From Barnesiella sp. WM24 (GTDB lineage: Bacteria > Bacteroidota > Bacteroidia > Bacteroidales > Muribaculaceae), in NCBI RefSeq assembly GCF_004570975.1, contig NZ_SPPC01000006.1, forward strand, positions 124,001 to 188,000: DNA of 64,000 bases, given 5' to 3'. A model generated the notes under the pieces. That model was not told where the DNA came from. It was given only the letters and a program-made list of their open reading frames with translations, and searched no databases. A program made the position numbers and the translations under genes. This document shows positions 28,065 through 38,201 of this stretch, in pieces. Position 1 is the first letter of the stretch, and the number at the start of each line of letters is the position of its first letter.

Positions 28065-28513
28065 TGATGACATATTACGCGATAATCAACAATGTAAAGG
28101 TAGGTCCGCACACTCCCGGGGAACTTCTCAACCTCGGGATGGTGCGCGACACCCTTGTGTGGCGCGAAGGGATGGCGGAGTGGATGCCGGCGTGGCGTCT
28201 GCCTGAGCTCGACGGGTGTTTCTATAAGGTGGCTCCCGGAGCGGGCTACGGTCAGCCTTCGGAGTTGCCGCCATGTCCGCCCTCTTATCTTGCATGGTCA
28301 CTTGTGGCTACATTGCTCTGTTGCCAGATACCCGGGCTTGTGGCTATAGTCTATTCGGTGTGTGTCGAAAACCGTTATTCCCGCGGCGACTTTGAAGGCG
28401 CCAAGCGTGCGTCGCAGACAGCGCTGATATGGATATGGGTCAGTGTCGCTCTCGCGCTTATATCCATTCCGTGTGTTATCGCGCTCCAGTTGTTGCCCGC
28501 ATTCCTTGCTTGA
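28064..28513 (+). CDS. GYF_2 (DUF4339) plus CD225/dispanin-type membrane protein
   Basis: The N-terminal 50 residues form a GYF_2 domain (YYAIINNVKVGPHTPGEL, VWREGMAEWMPA), which binds peptides. The C-terminal half has two hydrophobic helices with the Cys-rich start LLCCQIPGLVAIVY, as in CD225/dispanin proteins. The protein is small and membrane bound, function unknown. It is coupled to deoC and to the DUF2752 gene by 1-nt overlaps. Confidence 0.82.
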   Translation: MMTYYAIINNVKVGPHTPGELLNLGMVRDTLVWREGMAEWMPAWRLPELDGCFYKVAPGAGYGQPSELPPCPPSYLAWSLVATLLCCQIPGLVAIVYSVCVENRYSRGDFEGAKRASQTALIWIWVSVALALISIPCVIALQLLPAFLA

Positions 28514-28893
28514 TGGCGGTGAAGATTGACCGTAGGCTTTTAATTGTGGCAGGGGTCGCGCTCCTGCTTGCCGCGATATGTGTCTACTTCTACTTTGACC
28601 CGTCGGGCAACCGGTTTTTCCCGCGCTGCCCGTTTCTTGCCGCCACCGGCTATCTGTGTCCCGGCTGCGGCTCTCAGCGTGCCATACACGCTCTTCTTCA
28701 TGGCGACATCGCTTCGGCGTGGCATTACAACTGCATGCTGCTGCTGTTTGCCCCGCTTATAGTGCTGCTGCTCTATTCGGAGTGTGTCCGCACATCCTGT
28801 CCGCGCTACTACTCGCGTATAAATTCCGCACCCGTCATATGGGGGTGCTTCATCGTGCTGACTCTGTGGTGGATTCTTAGAAATATATTCTGA
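28513..28893 (+). CDS. DUF2752 membrane protein
   Basis: This 126-aa membrane protein has the DUF2752 signature CPFLAATGYLCPGCGSQRAIHALLHGD (split: the Cys-rich part is YLCPGCGSQRA, then HALLHGD) between hydrophobic helices. Function is unknown. The start ATG at 28513 overlaps the preceding TGA by 1 nt; the open frame extends upstream to 28429 but would lie within the preceding gene. Confidence 0.85.
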   Translation: MAVKIDRRLLIVAGVALLLAAICVYFYFDPSGNRFFPRCPFLAATGYLCPGCGSQRAIHALLHGDIASAWHYNCMLLLFAPLIVLLLYSECVRTSCPRYYSRINSAPVIWGCFIVLTLWWILRNIF

Positions 28894-28903
28894 CGCGGCG
28901 TCG

Positions 28904-29755
28904 TTAATATTCGCTGAAGAACTGGGGCTTGATGCAGATGCCTACCCTCAGCTGCGACTTGAAGGTCTTGTAGTCGAGCAGTCCTTCACCGTAGCCGTTG
29001 TAATACTGCATGAAGAGATACTGGTTTTCATTATTGAACAGCTTGTAGCTCAGTTCAAGCACAGTGTTGAAATTAAATGGATTCCATCCCTTGCGTTTGG
29101 TGAGTATGATTGAGCCGCCGAAGCGTTTGGAAGGAGTCATGTAGGTGATGCCAAACTGGTAAAGTCCGTAATAGTCAAGCAGGTCACGGTTGTTTTCACC
29201 GTCCACGATAGGAATCCATATTTTTCCATGTACCATCATGGTGGGGTCGATGAGTATGTTGCCGGCAAATGAAATCCTGTTCCATGAGCGGCTGTCTTCC
29301 TCCGCCTTGCCGTTGCTCTCATGCTCAAGGATGAGCGACACTTTACCGATGAAGCGGTCTTTTACAAAGAGGGGCTTGGTAAGTCCTATTCCGGGATTGA
29401 AATTCAGGTCGGTCATGGGAAACGACTTGCGCAGCACGTCCCAGAAGCACTTCTGGGTATAGAATAGATACAGGTAGCTGCCAAAGGGAAGGGTGCGCTT
29501 CGTGAGCCGCTGGCTTATGGATATCTGAAATTTTACGTTGGTGTTGTATTTTGTCGGCTTCATGCCGATTGCCGGACCAAAAATAAAGTAATTGTCCTTA
29601 TAAAGGCCGAAATAGGGCGCGTCGTCAAATGCTTTTTTCACGCTGTCGACATCCAGAACCTGGTCGCGCTCCGGACTGACAATCTGAGCCCGCGCCTGTG
29701 TCAGCGACGATATAAACACGGCGAGCAATACAATTATATACCGGCAGTTAAGCAT
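28904..29755 (-). CDS. pldA: Outer-membrane phospholipase A
   Basis: OMPLA hydrolyses phospholipids that reach the outer leaflet. After a signal peptide (AVFISSLTQARAQ), the barrel carries the catalytic motif EHESNG, with His145 and Ser147 matching the family's His-x-Ser. The sequence shows alternating amphipathic strands. The 283-aa length fits. It is monocistronic and convergent with the DUF2752 gene. Confidence 0.88.
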   Translation of the reverse strand: MLNCRYIIVLLAVFISSLTQARAQIVSPERDQVLDVDSVKKAFDDAPYFGLYKDNYFIFGPAIGMKPTKYNTNVKFQISISQRLTKRTLPFGSYLYLFYTQKCFWDVLRKSFPMTDLNFNPGIGLTKPLFVKDRFIGKVSLILEHESNGKAEEDSRSWNRISFAGNILIDPTMMVHGKIWIPIVDGENNRDLLDYYGLYQFGITYMTPSKRFGGSIILTKRKGWNPFNFNTVLELSYKLFNNENQYLFMQYYNGYGEGLLDYKTFKSQLRVGICIKPQFFSEY

Positions 29756-29826
29756 CGTTTTTTTCTTGTTATGTGATGAATGTCCAAAGTTAGCTTATTT
29801 GGCAGTCACTTTATAGAGCCAAAAGG

Positions 29827-30333
29827 CTATTTTTGTAGTCTGTTTTTCCAGGCTCTGATATTTGACTTGCTAATTTCCACCAGCTTGTCGGGATTCAGAC
29901 ATGAAACAATGTATCTCCTGCCATTGTTCATGGTAATAATTACTGTGCGGTACATCGACCCAATATAGCCGGTGAAAGTGCCGGTGAGCTTGTTGTAAAA
30001 CAATCCGGTATAGCCCAGAAATCCGCCGCTGCCGATGATGCGTATGTTGGGGGCGCTCTGCAGGTCGCAAAGCGCTATATCTTTAATGTCGCTGTAGGGA
30101 AACCGTTTTTTGCCGATAAGCTTAAACATGACAATCCCCGTGGAGGTGATGCGAAGCTTCACCGGCGCCATGAATGAGGTGGCGAGCAGCAACACCCCGA
30201 CGGCGCCAGCTATGATCCAGCGGGTGACACCGGAGAGAAACATAAACGACAGGACTATGACGGCGGCGAGCAACGCGGCGATAAACACCGTGCGCCACCA
30301 TACTTTATCGTCCCAGTTTACCTTGAAATCCAT
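29827..30333 (-). CDS. PH-like (STM3941-type) membrane protein
   Basis: This 168-aa protein has two N-terminal hydrophobic helices (about 15-33 and 36-52). A beta-rich region with a C-terminal helix follows, resembling bacterial PH-like domains of the STM3941 type. No enzymatic motif is seen. It lies between pldA and the DUF4369 lipoprotein gene, which points away from it. Confidence 0.65.
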   Translation of the reverse strand: MDFKVNWDDKVWWRTVFIAALLAAVIVLSFMFLSGVTRWIIAGAVGVLLLATSFMAPVKLRITSTGIVMFKLIGKKRFPYSDIKDIALCDLQSAPNIRIIGSGGFLGYTGLFYNKLTGTFTGYIGSMYRTVIITMNNGRRYIVSCLNPDKLVEISKSNIRAWKNRLQK

Positions 30334-30402
30334 AATGTCACGAATATAGCCACTTTATTCCGTTCCACCAAATAGCACAGGGCTATTAATTGAAAAAATT
30401 GC

Positions 30403-30410
30403 TAACTTTG
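30403..30410 (+). promoter_or_regulatory. -7 element of the DUF4369 lipoprotein gene
   Basis: TAACTTTG lies 16 nt before the ATG, giving a very short leader. There is no clear -33 element. Confidence 0.5.
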
Positions 30411-30426
30411 TGGAAATTACTTTAGG

Positions 30427-31437
30427 ATGAAATCAAGATTGATCATAGCGATGATTGTCGCTGCGGTATTTGCTGCGTGTGGCGACGACACTCAGTTTCG
30501 TGTCACAGGCGAGGTGCAGGGTCTCGGAACCCGCACAATCAATATGTTGTATGTCGCCGACGGGACTGTGCATCAGGAAGGGCAGCCGGCTATCGACGGA
30601 AAATTTGACCTTCACGGGGTGTCGGGTGAATATACCGTCGCTGAGCTGTTTACGGCACAGCATGTGCTTATCGCGCGCCTTATAGTCAAAAACGGTCAGA
30701 CAATAGACTGCAAGCTCGACCTTGACAATCCTTACGTAATCGAAATGAAAGGCAACAAGCCGGTGGAGCAGTGGAGCCGCTGGATAAGGGAAAATGCCGG
30801 AGTGATAGAGGTGGGTAATCCTCGTCAGGTCAACACTCTGGTCGCCGACTATGTGGTAGGTCACCGTGATGACATATTGTCATCGGCACTGATGCTCACG
30901 ACTTATTACGCGCCCGACAATGAGTCGCAGGCCGATTCGCTTTTTGCCCTTATATCGCCCAAGGCGCGCCCCGACAAGCTCGTGGACGACTACCGCCTGC
31001 TGCTCTCCTACAACAATTCAGCCCATCTGAACGCCAAGATACGCCCGTTTTCCATCTATTCCTACGGCGACTCTACTGAGCATTACGCTCCGGGCAAGTC
31101 AAGCTACACGCTTTTCTACTTTGCCTGTCAGGAACATCGCCGCGACACAATCGTAAAGGCTATCGAAGGGATATATGACGATTATCCGCGACGACGCCTG
31201 AAAGTGCTTGACGTGTCATTTGCCCCCGACACTCTCGCGTGGAAGCGCGAGCGTCCCGACTCATTGAAGTGGACTCGCGTCTGGACTCCTGCCGGAGTGG
31301 CGTCGGCGTCATTTGACCATCTCAACATACCGCGTCTGCCTTACTACATCGTGTCTGACTCCACCGGCGCCCAGATTTACCGCGGCTCCTCAGTGAAGGC
31401 TGCGCTTGACAGCCTGCATCGCCGCCTTGACAAATAA
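30427..31437 (+). CDS. DUF4369 domain lipoprotein
   Basis: The 336-aa protein has a lipoprotein signal ending in FAACGDD. Residues about 25-115 resemble DUF4369 (FRVTGEVQGLGTRTINML, GKFDLHG). That domain often precedes a thioredoxin fold in Bacteroidetes. Here the C-terminal part (LKVLDVSFAPDT, LPYYIVSDSTGAQIYRGSS) has a thioredoxin-like layout but no CxxC. It is therefore probably not a redox enzyme. The role is unknown. Confidence 0.75.
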   Translation: MKSRLIIAMIVAAVFAACGDDTQFRVTGEVQGLGTRTINMLYVADGTVHQEGQPAIDGKFDLHGVSGEYTVAELFTAQHVLIARLIVKNGQTIDCKLDLDNPYVIEMKGNKPVEQWSRWIRENAGVIEVGNPRQVNTLVADYVVGHRDDILSSALMLTTYYAPDNESQADSLFALISPKARPDKLVDDYRLLLSYNNSAHLNAKIRPFSIYSYGDSTEHYAPGKSSYTLFYFACQEHRRDTIVKAIEGIYDDYPRRRLKVLDVSFAPDTLAWKRERPDSLKWTRVWTPAGVASASFDHLNIPRLPYYIVSDSTGAQIYRGSSVKAALDSLHRRLDK

Positions 31438-31511
31438 GCGGCAGGAAGGCTCGTCTCGGCCTCCCTGCCTTAGCGGTGTATTTCTCCGGAGAGTGATACC
31501 TGCAAGTAATT

Positions 31512-32972
31512 TCAGATTCTTATTTTCTTTACCTTGTCACATGCATTTACAATATAATAGCCGGAAGATACAGAGATTCTTATGACTTCATTTCCTATTG
31601 AGCCAGTGGCAATTGTTGTCCCGTCAAGTGAATATATGGTAAATCTTCCTTCTTTGCCGCTTATCACTATCTCGCCTCCTTCGACCGAGACTGTCACGCT
31701 GTCTTTGTCATAGACTTCAGCTATTGCGGCAGGACTGTATTCGGTCTCGATAAAGTTGAAGAATATGTCCCATCCCGGCGAATTTCTGTATAGTTCAAGC
31801 GATCCTTTTGGCACATAGACCGGAATACTGTTGATTACTCCGTCGTTGACATTATAATTGGGTGTCCCAAACGGACCGAGTCCGTTTGTGGCAATTTCAC
31901 AGACCGGGGGTACCGCTCCGATACAGCGTATTGATTTGAGTCCCGACCAGTTGTCGCAACTTAGCATTCCGAGGGATAAAAGAGTGGAAGGAAATGTAAC
32001 CTCCCTGATTCCGGTCGCTCCATAAAAGGCTCGGTCGCCGATTTCAGTCAGTCCTTCAGGTAGTTTTAGGCTGCCACCGAGCGGACAGAGTGAAAACGCC
32101 ATATTGCCGATGGTCTTTAATGACGACGGCATGTTTACGTCAATAAGACTCAAGCCTTCTTCTGCAAAATCATCGGGAATTGATGTAAGCCCGTCAGGAA
32201 GAGATAGTGTGCGCAGATTGCGGTTTAGAGCAAAGTGGGCGGTTCCGTCAAGGGTCAGGCATGATGACGGAAGCACTGCTTCTTCAAGATGTGATCCGTA
32301 AAAGGCACTGTCACCAATCTTTTCCAGTCCTTCCGGAAAGTTAATCTTCGTGATGTGGCTGCCGAAAAATGTAGCTTCGCCTATAGACCTTATTGTCGAG
32401 GGTAATGTCACTTCTGACAACGAACGGCAATTCATGAAGCAGCGCCGAGGTATCTCGGTGAGTCCTTCTGGCAATACGAGCGGCGAGGTTCTCAGATTTT
32501 TACAGTCGCTGAAACTGATTTCACCAAGTTTCTTCAGCGTTGAGGGCAGGTTTATTTCACAAAGATTGGTTGCATACATGAATGCACCTTTGCCTATTTC
32601 TGTAATGCCTTCGCCAAGCATTATGTTGCGCAGCGCTATCACATGGATTACACCGTTGCTGAAGTCGGTCTGTTCATTTGAGTTGAAAAATGCATAATCA
32701 GGTACAATACCGTCGACAACCTTTGCCTTTTCAAGATTCAGAGCCGATAGCCTGCCGTTGAACGACGCGCTCCACATCGCTTTGAAGTCAGCGGCATTGA
32801 TTGTTCCCGTCACTACAAGCGAGTCAATATCATTGGCACGCTCGCCCATAAGTTCTGCCAGTTTGCCCGGTTCGGTTACATTTATCTCGATAAAATCCTT
32901 GTCAGAACCTTTTGCTGCATTTGTTGCAATAAAAGAAATCATTGAGGCAACTATTAGTAAATATTTTTTCAT
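31512..32972 (-). CDS. BspA-type leucine-rich repeat protein with T9SS-like C-terminal tail
   Basis: After a signal peptide, this 486-aa protein carries LRR_5/BspA repeats of about 23 residues from about 100 to 360. The repeats follow L-P-x-(T/S)-L-x-x-I-G-x-x-A-F and similar. The last 75 residues end in VSSGYYIVNACDKVKKIRI, the pattern of a type IX secretion sorting domain. This suggests surface delivery, if the host has T9SS. It lies in an AT-richer stretch with a caspase-like peptidase and a small secreted protein. Confidence 0.85.
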   Translation of the reverse strand: MKKYLLIVASMISFIATNAAKGSDKDFIEINVTEPGKLAELMGERANDIDSLVVTGTINAADFKAMWSASFNGRLSALNLEKAKVVDGIVPDYAFFNSNEQTDFSNGVIHVIALRNIMLGEGITEIGKGAFMYATNLCEINLPSTLKKLGEISFSDCKNLRTSPLVLPEGLTEIPRRCFMNCRSLSEVTLPSTIRSIGEATFFGSHITKINFPEGLEKIGDSAFYGSHLEEAVLPSSCLTLDGTAHFALNRNLRTLSLPDGLTSIPDDFAEEGLSLIDVNMPSSLKTIGNMAFSLCPLGGSLKLPEGLTEIGDRAFYGATGIREVTFPSTLLSLGMLSCDNWSGLKSIRCIGAVPPVCEIATNGLGPFGTPNYNVNDGVINSIPVYVPKGSLELYRNSPGWDIFFNFIETEYSPAAIAEVYDKDSVTVSVEGGEIVISGKEGRFTIYSLDGTTIATGSIGNEVIRISVSSGYYIVNACDKVKKIRI

Positions 32973-33121
32973 AACTTATTACTTTAAGTATTCTACAATT
33001 CAACTGAGAAATTGCTGCAATAAATTATCGCAAATATGGTGCGATAAACTAATATTTAATATTTATGTTGGATAAAATCATTAGTGTATTAGTGCAGACA
33101 ATAAATTCAGTCAGTAAATTA

Positions 33122-35767
33122 TCATTGATTGAATTTTATGGTGTCTATGATTTCTCCGTTCACTGAATAATTTATCACGTATAAGCCTGATGGCAAATTA
33201 TATGTGTCAATCTTTACAGAAAGGATGCCCTTTTGTAATTCCACTTTGTTCTTTATTAATCCATCAAATAAGGAAGTGATGGTTAAAGCACTATTTTCAA
33301 GACTTTCATTATTTAATTTAATCTCTATGGTATTGTTTGATAGCTTGTTAATTGACTTTATTCCAAATTCTGAAGCAATTGAGACACTTCCAATTCCCAT
33401 TTCTTCTTCTTGATTAAGTGCGGTAACAGAAATCAGTCCCGAGCTTGCAGTCGGCATTATAATTAAATTTTGTTCTCTTCCAAGGTCATTACCTTGTTCA
33501 TCCGTCCAAAGATAAGTAGAATAAGTATCATCTGTTACAGATAATCTGATTGAACCACCTGATACCGGATTGTAGTCAATGGGAATTGGATTTGAGATAG
33601 TAAGTGGAGGTTCAATGATAAATGTTTCGCCGCCTACTATATTACCTTCGTCATCTCGTTGTATAAGATCAAATGTATAATTGCCACGATATGTGGATGA
33701 CATTTTGAATTTAAATCTTAATGAGACTTTATCAAACTCACCTTTTGCTAATGCAACATTGTCTATCTTGTTTTTGGGGTTGACTATTTTTAGTTTATGC
33801 ATACCATTTGTCTGTGTATTATCATACATGATGCCAGTAGAAGTTTTACCTCCACTCACCCAGGCATTATAAATTTTAGGAGTCATTTCCATCTCAATTT
33901 CTGCGTGATTAAACATTTTGATGTCCGTCGTTCTTCGTGGAACTAATTCCAAAGAATATTTTTTTGATTCATTTGAAATATTACGTATGAACACGCTTTG
34001 AGAGTTCAGAATGGTAGATGTTGTTACGATTGTAACATTTTTTTGAGCCTGATCATTACTTTCTTTTACATAGAAATAAGGTTTACCATCCACATATCCA
34101 TCATCATAAGGAATATCCATAATCTTGCCTAAAAGGCAGAAATGCAGGTTTTCGTTAGGGTGGTTTTCGAGCATTGCAGGAAGAGCCCATTTTATTTTGA
34201 CAATAGTTGAATCTCCTGCTTCAATAGGGGGGATGTTTATCGGTTCGAGCGCGCCACCTGTCACTTCTGTTTCATTATATAATTCACGACCTTTCCATGT
34301 GGCTGGTCTTATTGCAGTAGATGCTTCTGCCCAATACATGTGTATCCAATTTTTATTGCTCGATTTTTCTTTTCCGCGATTATAGATTTTAACATAAATA
34401 TATGCCATCTGATGTGTAGGCGTATATTCCGGATTTTGATGTTCTATAATGCCGTCATCATGATTTCTACACCATATTGAAGGACTTATCCAGAATTTTT
34501 CAGTAGTCATGTTTGGTGTTTTACCTGTGTCATCCCAATTATCTTTGATGTATAAGTCATAGGATGGTACAAATCTATTAAAAGCAAGATCTTCGCCAAC
34601 AGATACTGGTTTTGATGCATACTGTGGAGTTTCGTCCTGACTGTCATTTCTTACAGCATAATCAAATGCTTCTTCCATTGTGATAAACTTGTTGCCATCA
34701 ATGTCTGCGATGATGGGGCGGTTAGTGTGAGTTGCGCCATTTATCGCACAGGTCCAGTGGTATACAAATTCATCATATGGTATGTCGCGGCATCCATAAG
34801 ATGATTCATTGCCTTTTGATGCTGTAGAAACCACACATCCTATTTTCTCAAGGTCATCAATAAAACCGCCTGAGTAACATTGTCCTAATACAACATTGAC
34901 ATTAACATATCTATCTGTGAACGGGCGTAGCATCTGAGCAAGTTCTGTGTCCTGTAATTTTTCGAAATTCCATAAACAGATATATGAACTCATATTATTA
35001 TCATTTGTGCCACCATGGTCAATAACATAGATAAACAGATGATCATTTTTATCTATTTTATTAGACAATGTATTAAGTACCGTCTTTATATTGTTTTTAG
35101 TGGCAGCATATTGAATTTCATTATTCCCATCAAAATCAAGGTCGAGTGATTGTGATGTAAATTTGTAGGTTGATAGTGAAAGCATATCTTCCTCAGGATT
35201 GTCTCCATCTGACATTAATGGATATATATTGCTCTTTGGTATACCATATTTTTTTGTCAAAGTCTGATATATAAATGAACAGTCATTCCAGTAGCGGTCA
35301 TAGTTGAGGTTTCTTGACACTCCTCCACTTATTATTAAAGCATAAGTTCTTTGTGCCATGGGATTAGTAGCAGGAGTGTTTTCTATATGAGATAGTCGTG
35401 GTATAGAATTTGCATTATCTCCATATTTGTTCCGATTTGCAGCTGGAATTAGCTTTGCTCCTTCTGGTGGCATTCTGTATCGCTTCTTTAATAATGGTCG
35501 TTGCTCTTGTTGTGATAGTTTGCTTGGCACATATACGATATAGCAATCATGTTCCCATCCTTTTAGTGGTTCCGCGTCAACAAATACTTTGACGTAATCG
35601 ACATTTGAGTAGTCTTCATCAATGAAGTAATAGTCGGCGTCAATATCAGTAAATTCTTTTTGAGCCATCTGAATGGCCCTTGTTCTTAAAAACGCTGCTG
35701 TTAATTGTGCAGAAGCATACTCTGACATGGCAAAGTATACAAGAATTAATAGTAAAAATTTTTTCAT
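33122..35767 (-). CDS. Secreted clan CD (C13/caspase-like) cysteine peptidase with T9SS tail
   Basis: This 881-aa exported protein has a caspase-haemoglobinase fold core at about 140-360. The catalytic His is in FIYVIDHGG (His251) and the catalytic Cys in VVLGQCYSGG (Cys297). This His-Gly spacing and the hydrophobic strand before each are typical of legumain (C13)/clan CD peptidases. Beta-sandwich regions follow. The last 80 residues end in LPSGLYVINYSVNGEIIDTIKF, a type IX secretion sorting-like domain. The substrate is unknown; a protein-maturing role or proteolysis outside the cell is inferred. The gene is AT-rich compared with its neighbours. Confidence 0.83.
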   Translation of the reverse strand: MKKFLLLILVYFAMSEYASAQLTAAFLRTRAIQMAQKEFTDIDADYYFIDEDYSNVDYVKVFVDAEPLKGWEHDCYIVYVPSKLSQQEQRPLLKKRYRMPPEGAKLIPAANRNKYGDNANSIPRLSHIENTPATNPMAQRTYALIISGGVSRNLNYDRYWNDCSFIYQTLTKKYGIPKSNIYPLMSDGDNPEEDMLSLSTYKFTSQSLDLDFDGNNEIQYAATKNNIKTVLNTLSNKIDKNDHLFIYVIDHGGTNDNNMSSYICLWNFEKLQDTELAQMLRPFTDRYVNVNVVLGQCYSGGFIDDLEKIGCVVSTASKGNESSYGCRDIPYDEFVYHWTCAINGATHTNRPIIADIDGNKFITMEEAFDYAVRNDSQDETPQYASKPVSVGEDLAFNRFVPSYDLYIKDNWDDTGKTPNMTTEKFWISPSIWCRNHDDGIIEHQNPEYTPTHQMAYIYVKIYNRGKEKSSNKNWIHMYWAEASTAIRPATWKGRELYNETEVTGGALEPINIPPIEAGDSTIVKIKWALPAMLENHPNENLHFCLLGKIMDIPYDDGYVDGKPYFYVKESNDQAQKNVTIVTTSTILNSQSVFIRNISNESKKYSLELVPRRTTDIKMFNHAEIEMEMTPKIYNAWVSGGKTSTGIMYDNTQTNGMHKLKIVNPKNKIDNVALAKGEFDKVSLRFKFKMSSTYRGNYTFDLIQRDDEGNIVGGETFIIEPPLTISNPIPIDYNPVSGGSIRLSVTDDTYSTYLWTDEQGNDLGREQNLIIMPTASSGLISVTALNQEEEMGIGSVSIASEFGIKSINKLSNNTIEIKLNNESLENSALTITSLFDGLIKNKVELQKGILSVKIDTYNLPSGLYVINYSVNGEIIDTIKFNQ

Positions 35768-35799
35768 ATAGTTTGGTCTTTAATTATTAAAGTTATATT

Positions 35800-36192
35800 T
35801 TATATAATTTCGCATTCTCCGTAAAATATGTCACCATTATCGCTTGTACAAGTGATAATATAGTTGCCCGAAGGAAGAAATTGATACATGACAGGATTGT
35901 CCTGAGAAACCTCTCCCGTATATATATAATGCGTTGTTATCTCTGTTATAGTTACAGATAGTACTTCAATATCATAGTTAAAAGTAAAGAGGCATTCTCT
36001 TGAATTATTGAAATAAATGAATTCCAAGTACTGATTACTTGGCATACGAGGATAGAATTTACCTAGGTTATGTTTTACTATTTTTGTCCTTTGCGGTTCC
36101 GGCGTTTTGTTTTGAGCGAAAATATGCACATTTGTAAACAAAATCAGACAGAAGAATGTGATGATTAATTTGATCTTTTTCATAAATTCCAA
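35800..36192 (-). CDS. Small secreted DUF3244-like protein
   Basis: This 130-aa protein has a signal peptide (FFCLILFTNVHIFAQ). Its C-terminal beta domain (LSVTITEITTHYIYTGEV, LPSGNYIITCTSDNG) resembles DUF3244/T9SS-tail-like sandwich domains. I am not sure of the family. It sits 32 nt upstream of the peptidase gene on the same strand and may be cotranscribed with it. Confidence 0.6.
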   Translation of the reverse strand: MEFMKKIKLIITFFCLILFTNVHIFAQNKTPEPQRTKIVKHNLGKFYPRMPSNQYLEFIYFNNSRECLFTFNYDIEVLSVTITEITTHYIYTGEVSQDNPVMYQFLPSGNYIITCTSDNGDIFYGECEII

Positions 36193-36408
36193 TTTGTCAC
36201 AAATTTATGATTAAAGACTAAAAAACAACGAAAAATCTGCTAAGATTCATTTGTTTTTTGATGCAAATGGTCGTGTCGTAATTTATTGATTATTAGCGCT
36301 TTATTTAGGGTTGGTGTAAATTCTATTTGTTGTTTGTGCGTTGGTAATGTGTTGGCTATCAGCGTGTTGTGGTCTTATATTTGTAACGAGGTATATAGTT
36401 AAATGTGC

Positions 36409-38043
36409 TTATTTCGATAATTTGCTGATAAATAGGTCTTTATGTTTGGAGTCGGATTTCTTTATTTTTGTTTTAAGGCGTGCTTTCCTATTATACACAG
36501 CTTCAAGCTTTTCTTGATTCAGAAATATAGCAATGGCGGTAGTGGAAAATCCAAGAGCAGAGTATATGAATAGTCTATAATCTGCATCTTTTAAATCAGG
36601 AAAGTCTGTTCTTAAAAGAGCTACAATATTGTGGCAATTTTTGTTCAAAGAATTTTCTAAATCTGATATTCGCTCTTCTGTCATTAAATCATCTATTAGC
36701 CGTTCTACTTCATCTGAAATTTTTTTACGGAGATTCTTTGTTGCTTTACCCTCATAATACGATGCGAATAAAGAATCAAACATTTCAAAGCGCGATGTTA
36801 AAAGTTTAGAAATTTCATCTTGTGCGTTGATGTATTGTGCCTGTTTTAAATCAAGAAGTTCTCTTAGATTGTGTGCGATATCCACATTTTTTTCAATTAC
36901 TTGATTTTTGTGCTTTATAATTCGGATAATCATTAAAATTACAAATATGACTGCTGCAGCTGCCGATATTGCTATTATAAGATTAAACATTCTGATATTT
37001 TTGATTTTTAGATTGTTAATCATAGCTTCATATTCATAGTAGCTTGATAGTTCCATGCCAAATCCCTGATTCAGAGAATTTACCAAGGCACTGTCATTTT
37101 GTAGCATCAGCATGTCTGAAAGAGATAACGCGTTTTTATAGTCAAGTTTGACTTTATAAAGCTCAGATTGAAAGGTGACTAAGTTAGGATATTGAATGTC
37201 AATAGAGTCAATTTTAAGCTTCATGGCTTTTTCTATTTCTCCTTTTTTGAGATATGCTATACCAAGCGAACCTAATAAGTCGGGATTATCATCAATCATC
37301 ATAAGCTCGTTGTAGCTGTTTATTGATTCGTCAAGCATATCGAGGAAGTAGTAACAGTCTGCACAGATTTTTTTTGCGGACTTATATATGATAGGGTCAT
37401 TGTATTTCTTGGCTGAGTCTGTTGCAGCTATTGCCAAAAGCAATGCATCATTATATTGATCACAGTTGTAGTGGGCGCGAGCAAGCTCTAACAAAGCATG
37501 CATTGAAAAAGGAGAATGTTTGTCTGATTTATTAAAAAAATCATAGGTTAGTTTTGCGTAGTGAAGGGCGTCATTGCTATAAAAAAACTTGTCATAAATC
37601 AGATATATCTGGGCTGCGTTTCTGCCACACCAGAAGTTGTCATTGAGTTGCCGGGCGCATTGCAGGCTCTTGCTATGAGCGAGCAAGCTCCGGGTAAAAG
37701 CTTCCTTATTATACAATATGCGCGCATGATAGTAGTAGCTTAGCATAAGCCGGTGCAGGTCGTCGCTTTTTTCATAAAAATCTACGGCAATTGATATGAG
37801 GGAATCGTCGGTGACATCGATATAATTTTTGTCAAGAGCCTGAGAATAGAGCAGGGCGTAACGGGCATTGCTCTCGCAGTCGGTAGGAGATTCGATTGAG
37901 TCAAGCAGAGCGAGGGCTACCTCTGGATGTTCTTCCATCATGCTTTCGGCGCTGTCAAGCTCAGCCGTGGTGTTACCATGGCTGCAAGAGACGGCAAGAA
38001 GCGATATAGAAATAATTAATATGATAAAATGACCGGCATTCAT
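36409..38043 (-). CDS. TPR lipoprotein-membrane-HTH regulator
   Basis: This is a Bacteroidetes-type one-protein regulator. It has a lipoprotein-like signal (SISLLAVSCSHG), TPR repeats through about residue 330, a transmembrane helix around 350-372 (LIIAISAAAAVIFVILMII) and a coiled-coil. A cytoplasmic C-terminus follows whose FPDLKDADYRLFIYSALGFSTTAIAIFL stretch (given here only as its landmarks FPDLKD and GFSTTAIA) resembles a LuxR-like HTH. It could sense an outside signal and bind DNA. Neighbouring secreted genes are candidate targets. A -7 element TAATTTTG (38063-38070, this strand) precedes it. Confidence 0.72.
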   Translation of the reverse strand: MNAGHFIILIISISLLAVSCSHGNTTAELDSAESMMEEHPEVALALLDSIESPTDCESNARYALLYSQALDKNYIDVTDDSLISIAVDFYEKSDDLHRLMLSYYYHARILYNKEAFTRSLLAHSKSLQCARQLNDNFWCGRNAAQIYLIYDKFFYSNDALHYAKLTYDFFNKSDKHSPFSMHALLELARAHYNCDQYNDALLLAIAATDSAKKYNDPIIYKSAKKICADCYYFLDMLDESINSYNELMMIDDNPDLLGSLGIAYLKKGEIEKAMKLKIDSIDIQYPNLVTFQSELYKVKLDYKNALSLSDMLMLQNDSALVNSLNQGFGMELSSYYEYEAMINNLKIKNIRMFNLIIAISAAAAVIFVILMIIRIIKHKNQVIEKNVDIAHNLRELLDLKQAQYINAQDEISKLLTSRFEMFDSLFASYYEGKATKNLRKKISDEVERLIDDLMTEERISDLENSLNKNCHNIVALLRTDFPDLKDADYRLFIYSALGFSTTAIAIFLNQEKLEAVYNRKARLKTKIKKSDSKHKDLFISKLSK

Positions 38044-38201
38044 TTTTTTCTTTGAATATGTACAAAATTATATAATAAATGTGACATAAGATAATTTGTC
38101 CGAAAAAAAACTTATAGGAACGTAAGCAAAGGTGTTGGTGGTACAGCGACGGGCTCTAATCTTTTTACAGCGGCAAAGTGTTGTTAAGATAAAAAAGATT
38201 T

